Shown: one piece after another, positions 18,819-27,039 of the stretch
How positions within the stretch are numbered: position 1 is the first letter of the stretch
How the letters are laid out: every line of letters starts with the position of its first letter
Assembly (NCBI GenBank): GCA_942493055.1
Contig: OW818680.1
Span: 3,472,001-3,536,000, forward strand
Source: CAIZQW01 sp942493055
GTDB lineage: Bacteria > Verrucomicrobiota > Kiritimatiellia > RFP12 > UBA1067
Length of the DNA: 64,000 nucleotides
Direction: 5' to 3'
The notes under the pieces: generated by a model
What the model saw: the letters and a program-made list of their open reading frames with translations, nothing else
Told to the model about the DNA's origin: nothing
Databases searched by the model: none
Program-made: the position numbers and the translations under genes

Positions 18819-19997
18819 CTAATCTCCGCGCAGGCAGCGGAAGCCCAGGACGGTATCCAGATAGAGGCAGATAAACGCGCCCTTGTGTCGCGGATGCTGG
18901 AGCTGGATCAGCTGCGGCATGTAGGTCTTGTGTGTCTCCAGTGCAACAGGAGAAGCAGGTGTTGTCCATGTTCTGCCCTGATCGCTGCTGGAGACAAACT
19001 TGATATCGCGGTTCATCGTCTTGACCGGTGCACCGGGGGTGTCGGGCGCGTCACGGTCTTCCTCCGTGGCGAAGGCGCAGACAAGCCGTTTATCCTTTAA
19101 CTGGCTGAGCCAGGGGGATGCAGCGGAAAAATTCTTTTGGGCCGGGGCATAGAGGATCTGCCGCTCTGGTCTCTGCCAGCTCCAGCTCTTGCCTCCGTCG
19201 CTGGACCTGACGAGACGAATGACATTGTAATGCGGTTTTTCTGTTGCGACGCTTTCCAGCGCGCAGAGCAAGGTGCTGTCTGGCAGCTCTACCACGCTCG
19301 GCATGCCGTCGCGAGAAAGATGCTTGGGAACCTTAGCCCGGCTCACAATCACAGGGGCAGACCATGTTGCGGTTTTGTTGTCCCACTGCTTCATCATGAG
19401 CCATTGATGACGTTTGAAGCCTGCCTGCCAGGCTGCGTCCTCATCATCGTAAAAACAGAGGAGGGCCCCGTCTTTGCGCTGATGCAGGGCGCTTGACCAG
19501 AGTCCGCGCACCTCGCCCTGTTCAGCGCGGACGGCTTTTACAATCGAGTGGGGCATCCAGCTTGACCCGCTGTCGCGGCTCACAGCCACGCGGATCTCAT
19601 AACGGGGCCCGTTCGTGGCTGCTGCCCCATGAACATTTTTTCGATAAGAATAGAGAATAGCATGGTCACGAAGCTCGATCAGATGTCCGTCTCCGAGGTC
19701 GCTGCCCGGAGTCTCGTCTTGGTCGATCGTTGAGAAATCACGCCAAGTCTTGCCGCCGTCCGGACTCTTGGAGCAGATGATCTTTGATGCAAGTCCATGT
19801 CCAACGGTCCGTGTGGCCAGCAGGTCCCCATTGGCAAGCTCCACAAAGCCTTTGGCTCCGCCGGCGCGAAGAGCGGGCTTGTCCCATGGAATGTGCAAGA
19901 GCCCATTTGTGCTACCGCGTGCGGAGGCCACACACAAAATAATGAACGCGAGAGAAGAGGCCTTATAACTGTTAACCATTGTTTTAATAAAACACAT
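18819..19997 (-). CDS. Sialidase-fold (BNR/Asp-box) exported protein
   Basis: A 392-residue protein with an N-terminal hydrophobic signal (SLAFIILCVASARGS). Four Asp-box motifs, SPDGGKTW, SRDSGSSW, SSDGGKSW and SSDQGRTW, are spaced through the chain as in six-bladed beta-propellers of the sialidase superfamily. The classical bacterial GH33 RIP motif is not obvious, so it may be an exo-alpha-sialidase or a propeller enzyme of another specificity; I would not claim sialic acid release. The start could be the ATG at 19997 or the one at 19979; neither has a strong ribosome-binding site. It converges on the GH110 gene with hairpin element A between them, and follows the subtilisin gene by about 50 bp on the same strand. 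Confidence 0.72.
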   Translation of the reverse strand: MCFIKTMVNSYKASSLAFIILCVASARGSTNGLLHIPWDKPALRAGGAKGFVELANGDLLATRTVGHGLASKIICSKSPDGGKTWRDFSTIDQDETPGSDLGDGHLIELRDHAILYSYRKNVHGAAATNGPRYEIRVAVSRDSGSSWMPHSIVKAVRAEQGEVRGLWSSALHQRKDGALLCFYDDEDAAWQAGFKRHQWLMMKQWDNKTATWSAPVIVSRAKVPKHLSRDGMPSVVELPDSTLLCALESVATEKPHYNVIRLVRSSDGGKSWSWQRPERQILYAPAQKNFSAASPWLSQLKDKRLVCAFATEEDRDAPDTPGAPVKTMNRDIKFVSSSDQGRTWTTPASPVALETHKTYMPQLIQLQHPRHKGAFICLYLDTVLGFRCLRGD

Positions 19998-20047
19998 GTG
20001 ACGTGATTCGTTCTCACAGGGCTGCCTTCGGCTGCTGGCGTGTGCGC

Positions 20048-22747
20048 TTACTGGATGTAGATCAGGATGATTGTTCCTTTCGCGGGCGGCGCATACCCTG
20101 TGATGCGAACAGAGTCCACGGCCCAGAACCAGGTGCCGGCGTCATTGACTGTATCCGTGCTGAGGCGCCACCGCGCGCGCAGGGTCTTCCCGGCAAAGAT
20201 GGCAGAGTCAAGGGAGACGACCGCCTCCGTGAACGTTCCGCTCGTGGAGCCGCTCCAGGCGCTCTGTCCAACGAATTCAGCACGGTTGCTCTTGTTGCCT
20301 CCGCGCCCGGCGATCATGGTTGTATAGCCACCCTGGACGAACGCTGTTCCCGATCCGAGCGAGCCGATGCCATACCAGGTCAGCCCGTTGTTCGGAGAGA
20401 TTTCCAAGAGCCCGCCATCGAAACTCTCCAAGGTGAAGCTGTGCCAGAAATGGAATCGCAGGCTCTGGGCTGCGGAGGGTATGGCGATCCCTTCTGAAAT
20501 AAGGTTGTCGGTCTTCTTCGCTGTTGGCGGGACGATACGATAGGCGTTGGGTGCTGTGTGAACGGAGAGGGTAGAGAGCGCCCAGCCGCTGGGAGGGTCT
20601 CCGAACGTCACCGAGGTCGTCCAGCCTGGCGCGTCGGGATCAAAGTCCTGAGCCGCAAGCGTGCGGACCACCGTGAAGCACCCGGCCAGCGAACCTGTCT
20701 TGCTGTCCGGGTTCGTGACGCGCACGTCCCAGGGACCTGCGGACATTCCAGTCACATTCACGGAACAGGCGATGATGGTGGAGGTCACGTTGGAGACGGT
20801 CGCCGGAACGTCGCTAGTGCCGCTGCGGAAGAAGGTTACGGTTGCGCCCGACGCAAAGGACTCGCCGGTTATGGTCAGTGCAATGAGGCCGCTTTCAGCG
20901 GAGTCCGGCGTGACGGACTGTGGATTGGGCGCGCTTGGCGCGGAGCCTGTGATCAGGATCGAATAGGCCTGCTGGCTGTTGGCGAGCGTGCCGCTGTACG
21001 AGATGACGGCCTGGTAGGTTCCAGCAGCCGGTGGCGCAGCCACGAGCACCTGCTCGATGTTGTCCGTGTCGTTGGTGCCCGTGACAGCAGCAGCGGAGAG
21101 GGTGTTCGTTGTCCAATCTCCGACAAAGGGCATGACGTACGGTAAATGCTGCGTCCCTGTGGGGCCGATGAGACGCAGGTTGAGGTTGTTCACAAGGCGG
21201 GCGGTCCGCGAATCATGCGTGGTGGTCGCTGCACCCGCTGGATCGGTCCAGCACAGGGTCACGCGGATCGGAGAGACGCCGTTCCAGGTGAAGGAATGCG
21301 TCCGCGTAGGGACCGCAGTCGTGAGCTGCTGCTCGATGAGGCGCGGTGCCAGCGTATTCGTCGCGGCGGAGGCAATCAGGTCTGCTGCGGCCTGGCCGTT
21401 CAGCAGCCCCCAGCCGGACTTATAATCCGGCCCCGCAGGGGCGAGGTCGTCTGCCGTATGGATCAGGAGTCCTTTGAGCGTGCTGGCGCGCATGTATTGT
21501 CCAGGGAAGCGGGTCTTGTAGTAGCTGACGAGCTGCTGCGCCAGTCCGGTCGCGCCAGGGGTCGCCATGCTTGTGCCGCTCATCGATCCGTATGCGCTGT
21601 TGCTCGTCCTGAAGCACGAGTAGAGCGAAGCACCGTTCGCCACCACATCCGGCTTGATGCGCCCGTCATCCGTAGGGCCCCAGGACGAGAAGAGCGACAT
21701 CGTGGCCGCGGGGAGATAGCGTATTCCCCCGTTCTGAGCGTCATTGACCGAGCCCACGGTGACCACGTTCTTAGCCAAGGCGCAGAAGCTGATGGTGTCA
21801 TAACCATTGCGGTAGGTCCCGTCACCTGGCGGATGGAGTTCCGGGTTGTATGCAACGGTCACTAAGGGGGTTAAAGGGTTGAGCGCGACGGACTGGCCGC
21901 TTGACGGGTTGTTGTCGCGGTCATTGCCTGCCGCCCAGAAGATCAGATAGTAGGGGAGGCTATAGGCCAGCGAGTCAGCATCTCTTGCGTAGATGTCATA
22001 GGCGCCGAAGGCGTTCTCGTAGCCTGCTGCGGTTGTCCCGGAGCCATTCCAGGTCCATACCGGTGTTCCGGTATAGGACCAGCCTGCGCCAAACCCATAA
22101 CTGTGATTGGAAACATAAATTTTACCGGACTCGCCTGCAGTCGAGGCTCCACGGGTTGTCATTTCGCTGAAGTCGTTATCCCAGTCATAGCTGTCCACCC
22201 ACGTGTTCGTGGCCATGCCCCTGGCGATGGAAATGATGCCGGCGGCGCAAATAGTTCCTGCCACATGGGTGGAGTGGTCCTCGGTTGCCGTTGAGCCATC
22301 CTGGGTGGTCACGCGTCCGCCGAACTCCTGGTGCGTTGTCAAGGCCGACGAGGCATCCCAGAGCCCGACAGTGCCCCCGGTGCCCGCGGCGTCGTAAGGC
22401 GCAGCCCTGATGATGTTTGAACCGATCGAGACGGCCGCGGTTGCATTGCACGTCTTTTTGTAAAGCGGCTTATCCCCGTCAAATTCGGCCAGCTCAAAAA
22501 CGCTACCGTCCGGGAACCTGCCCCGCAACGGCAGGCCCAGTTGCAGGGCGCGCGCACGCGCTGCGGTCTGGCGCTCGTTTTCGCCGATGCGCATCTCCTC
22601 CATGGCGCGCGCGCGGTTCCCCGGATCAGAGAGCGGGCCGTGAGCCTTGAGCACCTCCGCGGCTCGCTGAGCAGCAGCATCTCCGGCAAAGAAGATTCCC
22701 CAGGCAAACAGGAGCAAACCCCAGCACGACAGGTGCTGGAAGTTCAT
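20048..22747 (-). CDS. Secreted S8 subtilisin-like serine protease
   Basis: An 899-residue protein with a signal peptide (QHLSCWGLLLFAWGIFFAGD) and a pro-region. The S8 catalytic triad is clear: Asp131 in VGLWDASS, His161 in EDHSTHVAGTI and Ser393 in SGTSMATPG, plus the oxyanion Asn275 in AAGN. After the catalytic domain comes a beta-rich region with CWTDPAG (P-domain-like), then an IPT/TIG-like immunoglobulin domain (PQSVTPDSAESGLIALTITG split over two stretches), and a C-terminal MAM/concanavalin-like domain. The protein ends in KGTIILIYIQ without a sorting tag I recognise. I chose ATG 22747 because AGGG lies five bases before it; an ATG at 22774 would add nine residues and has no such site. 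It probably degrades proteins outside the cell, for example the protein part of glycoproteins; the link to the glycosidases is contextual only. Confidence 0.88.
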   Translation of the reverse strand: MNFQHLSCWGLLLFAWGIFFAGDAAAQRAAEVLKAHGPLSDPGNRARAMEEMRIGENERQTAARARALQLGLPLRGRFPDGSVFELAEFDGDKPLYKKTCNATAAVSIGSNIIRAAPYDAAGTGGTVGLWDASSALTTHQEFGGRVTTQDGSTATEDHSTHVAGTICAAGIISIARGMATNTWVDSYDWDNDFSEMTTRGASTAGESGKIYVSNHSYGFGAGWSYTGTPVWTWNGSGTTAAGYENAFGAYDIYARDADSLAYSLPYYLIFWAAGNDRDNNPSSGQSVALNPLTPLVTVAYNPELHPPGDGTYRNGYDTISFCALAKNVVTVGSVNDAQNGGIRYLPAATMSLFSSWGPTDDGRIKPDVVANGASLYSCFRTSNSAYGSMSGTSMATPGATGLAQQLVSYYKTRFPGQYMRASTLKGLLIHTADDLAPAGPDYKSGWGLLNGQAAADLIASAATNTLAPRLIEQQLTTAVPTRTHSFTWNGVSPIRVTLCWTDPAGAATTTHDSRTARLVNNLNLRLIGPTGTQHLPYVMPFVGDWTTNTLSAAAVTGTNDTDNIEQVLVAAPPAAGTYQAVISYSGTLANSQQAYSILITGSAPSAPNPQSVTPDSAESGLIALTITGESFASGATVTFFRSGTSDVPATVSNVTSTIIACSVNVTGMSAGPWDVRVTNPDSKTGSLAGCFTVVRTLAAQDFDPDAPGWTTSVTFGDPPSGWALSTLSVHTAPNAYRIVPPTAKKTDNLISEGIAIPSAAQSLRFHFWHSFTLESFDGGLLEISPNNGLTWYGIGSLGSGTAFVQGGYTTMIAGRGGNKSNRAEFVGQSAWSGSTSGTFTEAVVSLDSAIFAGKTLRARWRLSTDTVNDAGTWFWAVDSVRITGYAPPAKGTIILIYIQ

Positions 22748-22873
22748 CTTAGCCCTATGGGTTGTCTGTTTCATAATACGTGTTGCAGCCGCTCTTCCTT
22801 CATAATTTGCGAGATTATTATATTCTTTTGCCCCCGGAAAGACAAGTGAGATGCTTGACTATCGGCGATCACG

Positions 22874-23230
22874 TTATGAACGCACGCCTTCCCAGAGGTG
22901 CAAGAGGGCGAGGACGGGGTGACGCAGCATCATTTTGGGGCCGGCATAGCGCATCACCTCGCGGACCTTCGTCCGCATCTCCGGCTTATAACAGTGCACC
23001 GGACACTTCAGGCAGGTCGGCTTGTCCTCCTGAAACGGGCAGTGCGCTGAGCGCTCGAGCGCATACGCGTGTAGCTGCTCACACGCCGCACAGAGTCCTG
23101 CTGCGGTCCCGTGCTGGTCATGGCAAAACAGCGTGAGCATGGCCAGGAACGTCTTGCGCTCACGCGCCATCCGTCGCTGACTTCTCTTGGTTATCGTCGC
23201 CACCTCGTTGCTCCTCGTTGATGACTTCAT
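22874..23230 (-). CDS. ygbA: YgbA-family protein (nitrous oxide-stimulated promoter family)
   Basis: A 118-residue Cys-rich protein closely matching the YgbA/NOSP family. The core MARERKTFLAMLTLFCHDQH, then GLCAACEQLHAYALER, HCPFQEDKPTCLKCPVHCYK and REVMRYAGPKMMLRHP, follows the E. coli YgbA pattern as I recall it. The conserved CxxC and CPVHC cysteines suggest metal or Fe-S binding, and in enterobacteria the gene responds to nitric oxide; the biochemical function is unsettled. It is a short single gene, divergent from the region leading to the helicase. The N-terminal 20 residues (MKSSTRSNEVATITKRSQRR) are basic and not part of the core, so an internal start at MARERK is possible. Confidence 0.88.
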   Translation of the reverse strand: MKSSTRSNEVATITKRSQRRMARERKTFLAMLTLFCHDQHGTAAGLCAACEQLHAYALERSAHCPFQEDKPTCLKCPVHCYKPEMRTKVREVMRYAGPKMMLRHPVLALLHLWEGVRS

Positions 23231-23368
23231 TCGAATGAGGGATTGTACAGGTTCATCTCACCAGTTTCAAGTTCTTGTCCGCCGGAGGCGTATTCGCGAA
23301 GGTGGATCCAGTTTCAATCGTGCGCATCCCCAATTCATTGACTTTGGAGGGTCGGGTTACACCGCATA

Positions 23369-23705
23369 GGTGTTAAGGTAAGAATGAATACTTTTCGCAA
23401 AAGCCGCGAAGAAGAGCGCAAATGTCACGCCCGCCTCACCCATGAATACATGGACGGCGGAGCGAACATTTGCGCGGAATCAACTCAATTTTCATCAGCA
23501 AAAAACTTGTTTTTTGCTGATGAAAATGAAACCAGTATTCATCTGCGCGGCTATCCATTCCGCCGTCCGTGTATCCACGGGTGAGGCGGATGAGATAGCC
23601 GCGCAATCTTTTTGCGGTTTTTGCGGTAAAGTCTTTAATTACAAAATGTTGTATATTGTCAGCCTTTTGGTGTTTGCAACAAATATCGCCCCTTAGCTTA
23701 ACACC
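23369..23705. repeat. Hairpin element copy B, nested terminal inverted repeats
   Basis: The inner element spans 23396-23625, with CGCAAAAGCCGC at the left and GCGGTTTTTGCG at the right. Inside, the modules are inverted relative to copy A: first the GCGCAAATG/CATTTGCGC hairpin (23416-23475), then the 40-bp palindrome (23488-23527), then the GCGCGGCTATC/GATAGCCGCGC hairpin (23545-23604). Outside lies a further pair, GGTGTTAAGGTAAG (23369-23382) and CTTAGCTTAACACC (23692-23705), inverted with one mismatch. The right flank GTAAAGTCTTTAATTAC is the same as in copy A even though the interior is flipped. The left flank from 23355 is shared with copy C. It fills the gap between ygbA and the helicase; no gene is seen in the gap. 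Confidence 0.85.
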
Positions 23706-23814
23706 GGGTGCGCCCGTTTCAATCCACAGGGTGCATTTTATCCGTGCACAACAGGCCTGAACATGGCATACTGAAACCCAATTCACCTCTTTGTAGAGTT
23801 CACACGAGACCATT

Positions 23815-24945
23815 ATGACTTTTACTGAAATTGGCGTGCCAGAGGATCTGGTCGCGGCCTTGGCGAAACAGAAGATCACTGAACCGATGCCCATCCAGAC
23901 CGTGGCCTATCCGGTCTTGTCCGCAGGCAAGGACGCCTATTTGTGCGCTGAGACCGGCACGGGCAAGACGCTGGCCTATTTGCTGCCGCTCCTGGGGCGT
24001 CTCGATCTCACGCTCCCTGCGATACAACTTGTGGTGATCGCGCCGACGCACGAGCTCGCGCTGCAGATCCAGCGCCAGTGCAGTGAACTCGCACAGAACG
24101 CCGGCCGGCCGCTCCGCTCGCTGGTCCTGGTCGGCGGCACGCTGATCGACCGCCAGGTCGAAAAGCTCAAGACCAAGCCGCATCTGGTCGTCGGCTCGCC
24201 GGGCCGCATCCATGAACTGATCCAGCTCCGCAAGCTCAAGGCGCATCTGATCAAATGTGTCGTGGTCGACGAGGCAGACCGCCTGATGTTCGATGCGAGC
24301 GAAAAGACGATCCGCGAGATGTTGCACAACATGCCGCGCGACCGCCAGCTTGTCTTTGTCTCCGCGACGGAACAGGCGCAGAGCGCGGCGGCCATCGCGA
24401 CGCTCGCGCCCAACCTGGTCATGTTGCGGACCGTCGGTGTCACCATCAATGCGAACATCGAACACCTGGGCCTCGTCTGCGAGGAGCGCGACAAGGCTGA
24501 TGTACTGCGCAGCCTGGTACATGCGCTGTCATCCGAGCGTATCATGGTCTTCGTCCACCGCACCGAGACCGCGGAGAACGTGGCGGCCAAGCTGGCGCAC
24601 CACAAGATCAATGTCGCCCAGCTGCATGCCGCGTTCACGAAGCAGGACCGCCAGCAGGCCATGGAAAGCTTCCGAACCGGACGCGCCAATGTGCTGATCG
24701 CCTCGGACGTGGCGGCGCGCGGACTCGACATCCCGGATATTACGCACGTCGTCAACCTCGACGTGCCGACCCTCAGCAAGGCCTACCTGCATCGCGTCGG
24801 GCGTACCGCCCGCGCAGGCGCAAAGGGCGTGGCGATCACCTTCTTTACCGAGAATGAGACGCAACTGGCCCGCCGCTTTGAACAAGAGCTGGGCATCGTC
24901 ATCCAGCGCGTGCGCCTGCGCGAAGGCCGGCTGTTCAACGTTTAA
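23815..24945 (+). CDS. DEAD-box RNA helicase
   Basis: A 376-residue protein with a complete DEAD-box core: Q motif (EPMPIQ), motif I AETGTGKT, Ia PTHELALQ, GG, Ib SPGRI, motif II VVDEADRLM, III SAT, IV MVFVHRT, V ARGLDIPD and VI HRVGRTARAG. It is a minimal helicase with almost no C-terminal extension, shorter than RhlE or DbpA types. It should unwind RNA duplexes with ATP in the cytoplasm, in ribosome assembly or mRNA turnover; which of these is not visible. It stands alone between hairpin element B and another inverted repeat. The start at 23815 begins at the conserved N-terminal FTEIGVPEDLVAAL. Confidence 0.92.
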   Translation: MTFTEIGVPEDLVAALAKQKITEPMPIQTVAYPVLSAGKDAYLCAETGTGKTLAYLLPLLGRLDLTLPAIQLVVIAPTHELALQIQRQCSELAQNAGRPLRSLVLVGGTLIDRQVEKLKTKPHLVVGSPGRIHELIQLRKLKAHLIKCVVVDEADRLMFDASEKTIREMLHNMPRDRQLVFVSATEQAQSAAAIATLAPNLVMLRTVGVTINANIEHLGLVCEERDKADVLRSLVHALSSERIMVFVHRTETAENVAAKLAHHKINVAQLHAAFTKQDRQQAMESFRTGRANVLIASDVAARGLDIPDITHVVNLDVPTLSKAYLHRVGRTARAGAKGVAITFFTENETQLARRFEQELGIVIQRVRLREGRLFNV

Positions 24946-25013
24946 GCGAAGGTAAAACTTCGCTGGAATGTTGGAATACTGGAATGTTGGAATTGGTTGC
25001 CTTGTTGGGCGAA

Positions 25014-25096
25014 TAGGCGTCCCCGCCTGTTCACTGGCGGCAAGGAAAGCCGCCAGCCATATAAACCCGGCTTCGCTGTACAGGCGAGGACGCCTA
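25014..25096. repeat. Long imperfect palindrome after the helicase
   Basis: Outer arms of 17 bp (25014-25030 and 25080-25096, TAGGCGTCC... and ...GGACGCCTA) differ at one position. Inside is a second hairpin GGCGGC/GCCGCC (25036-25041, 25049-25054). Just before it (24963-24995) lies an imperfect tandem of GGAATGTTGGAATACT words. It sits between the converging helicase and alpha/beta hydrolase genes and could act as a terminator. The design, a stem whose sequence varies around a TCC core, resembles the hairpins at 38.9-39.3 kb. Confidence 0.7.
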
Positions 25097-25172
25097 TACG
25101 CCCAGGATTCCGCCATTCGATGCAAGAAAAGTATTAGGCAGTTTATTTCCAGCCCCACCCTTGTCCGCAAAC

Positions 25173-26342
25173 CTATAATTCCTCGTGCGGACTGCTGACG
25201 ACCAGCTTGTCGGCGAAGAGGAGGTTGAAGTAGTAGACCGTGGTGCCTTCCGGTAGAACGCCTCGGATGGTTTTCCCGTCCGCCTCCACTTGCGCAGGGA
25301 TCGTCTCCCATTTGCGTTCCTTCCATGCCCCTTTAGCGCAGGTGTAGTTGAGCTCGGCCTTCACAGGCTGTGGCTGCTTCAGGCTAATCGCGGCGGAGAC
25401 CTCCTGTCCGTTGCGCGTCGGCGCGGAGACCGAGGGCAGGGCTGGCCCCTTCTTCAAAACCTGATCCGCAAAGGCCAGGATCTCCGTAGGGCCCTCGCCC
25501 GCAGGCCCGTGTCCGTGGGGCATACGCACACGCAGGCAGAGGGTGGAGGGCGTCTTCAAGAGCGCGTAACTCTTCTTCAGCGAATCCATGGGGAAGGCGA
25601 AGTCATTGCTGCCCGTGACCCAGAGGAAGGGCATGGTCGCCTGCGGCAGGTAGAGCGAAGGGTCCCAATGGGTGTTCCAGAATTCCCGCGCCTGCGCATC
25701 CTCCTTCCTGATGCCATAGAGCGGACACTCATAGATGTAGCCGCAGCCATAGACAGGGACTGCGCATTTGAAGCGCATATCGAGCGGCGCGACAATGCAG
25801 GTCAGGTACCCGCCCCACGAGATGCCGGTCACGCCGATGCGGTCAGGGTCCACCTCGTCAAAGCTGCGCAGCAGGGAGTGGCCCTTGATCGCCGCGGCAA
25901 CAGCGTGGTAGGTCCATTGGTCCTTCAGCGGCCAGGGGGTCTGCTTCCAGCCGCCCCATCCCGCAGGCCCGCCCCAGGGGGAGCGCGGATGGTTGTTGTA
26001 GCCGTTGTTGCTGATGGCGCCGCAGGTGTCCATCGAGATCGCCGCATAGCCCCGGCTGTTCCAGAGCTTCACCCAGTTCCAGAAGGCAGAGCCGCCCCCG
26101 CCGTGGATCAGCACCATCGCAGGCACCTTCCCGGTGCAGTTGGTCGGAAAGCCGTAATAGGCAAAGACGCGCGTGGTCACGCCCGAGTAGGCGACGCTCT
26201 CATAGAAGCAGGCCTTCACCCCGTTGGTGTAATACTCAGGAGCATCATAGCTCTTGGGCGTTTGAAAGAGCTCCTCCCGATCCCACGGGCCGGCGCCCTG
26301 ACACGTCACGGCCAACAAAACAAAAAGCAACACTGTTTTCAT
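25173..26342 (-). CDS. Exported alpha/beta hydrolase (acetylxylan-esterase / prolyl-oligopeptidase-like)
   Basis: A 389-residue protein with signal peptide MKTVLLFVLLAVTCQGAG. The alpha/beta-hydrolase core has the HGGGG oxyanion loop (LIHGGGGSAFWNW), the nucleophile elbow GISWGG (Ser), a probable acid in VTGSNDFAFP and a His in MPHGHG. It is similar in layout to dienelactone-hydrolase or acetylxylan-esterase-type enzymes that act on decorated polysaccharides. The last 90 residues form an extra beta domain. ATG 26342 is chosen because GGAGA lies six bases upstream and the signal peptide starts there; an ATG at 26375 would add 11 residues. It is divergent from the phosphatase-SGNH pair. Substrate is unknown; ester hydrolysis is inferred from the motifs. 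Confidence 0.78.
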   Translation of the reverse strand: MKTVLLFVLLAVTCQGAGPWDREELFQTPKSYDAPEYYTNGVKACFYESVAYSGVTTRVFAYYGFPTNCTGKVPAMVLIHGGGGSAFWNWVKLWNSRGYAAISMDTCGAISNNGYNNHPRSPWGGPAGWGGWKQTPWPLKDQWTYHAVAAAIKGHSLLRSFDEVDPDRIGVTGISWGGYLTCIVAPLDMRFKCAVPVYGCGYIYECPLYGIRKEDAQAREFWNTHWDPSLYLPQATMPFLWVTGSNDFAFPMDSLKKSYALLKTPSTLCLRVRMPHGHGPAGEGPTEILAFADQVLKKGPALPSVSAPTRNGQEVSAAISLKQPQPVKAELNYTCAKGAWKERKWETIPAQVEADGKTIRGVLPEGTTVYYFNLLFADKLVVSSPHEEL

Positions 26343-26523
26343 CTGATTCTCCTTTGTTCGGCCACCATGATACACGGTCGGCTCTTCGACTCCAATGAAA
26401 TTATGGTAAAACTCTTGTCAGGAAGCTGGGTTTTTAGTATATTTTCAATACACCTTGGGTGTTGCGTGTGAAAAATAAAGAATGTTTACTGCGTAGTTTT
26501 AAATAATGGCCACTGGAGAACTT

Positions 26524-27039
26524 ATGAAAATAACTGTCAAAGACCGTTACTATTTCGAGGGCTTGTGTGGAACGGCCCAAGAGGCGAGTATAATTGACTC
26601 CCATCGCATCATCTCTGTGAACTCGGTCCGTGTCCACGAGGATCCGCCCTTCAGTTGGGAGTACTGGGCAGCGAATAATATTTTGCTCCTGCACTTTGAT
26701 GATGCTGATCCGGCAGATTATCCTTTGTTGGAAGAAAGCCAAACCCGGAATCCCAAAATTCCCTACTATCATTTTATGACCGACCAGGACGCGGATGCGA
26801 TCGTCCGCTTTGTAAAAAGGCCTGATCCGCGTCCGATCATCGTCCACTGCACGGCTGGCATCTCCCGGTCCGGCGCCATCGGTGTGGCGCTGAATGATTA
26901 TTTTAACCGCAAGCTCATCCAGGATGAGCCTGAACACGAACGCTTTTTCCGTCTGCATCTCAATATCAGCCCCAACCTCCATGTGATGAAACTCCTCTGG
27001 CCGCGCTTGGGGCTGAATGAATTAGGCAAGGTCCAATGA
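26524..27039 (+). CDS. Dual-specificity/tyrosine phosphatase family protein
   Basis: A 171-residue cytoplasmic protein (no signal peptide) with the cysteine-phosphatase P-loop HCTAGISRSG (CX5R). The general-acid Asp may be in HFDDADPADYP. It resembles the small bacterial dual-specificity phosphatases also seen in phages and in PVC genomes. The target, a phospho-protein or another phosphate ester, cannot be told. ATG 26524 is preceded by GGAGA with five-base spacing; an earlier in-frame ATG at 26506 lacks a site. Its stop codon overlaps the start of an SGNH hydrolase (ATGA, 27036-27039), an unexpected coupling of a phosphatase and an exported esterase. Confidence 0.82.
   Translation: MKITVKDRYYFEGLCGTAQEASIIDSHRIISVNSVRVHEDPPFSWEYWAANNILLLHFDDADPADYPLLEESQTRNPKIPYYHFMTDQDADAIVRFVKRPDPRPIIVHCTAGISRSGAIGVALNDYFNRKLIQDEPEHERFFRLHLNISPNLHVMKLLWPRLGLNELGKVQ

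Noticed and set aside
23708..23725. CRISPR-like repeat fragment (CGCCCGTTTCAATCCAC)
   Set aside because: It resembles the end of a type I CRISPR repeat but occurs once, without regularly spaced copies or cas genes. A GTTTCAATC word near 23310 is unrelated in spacing.
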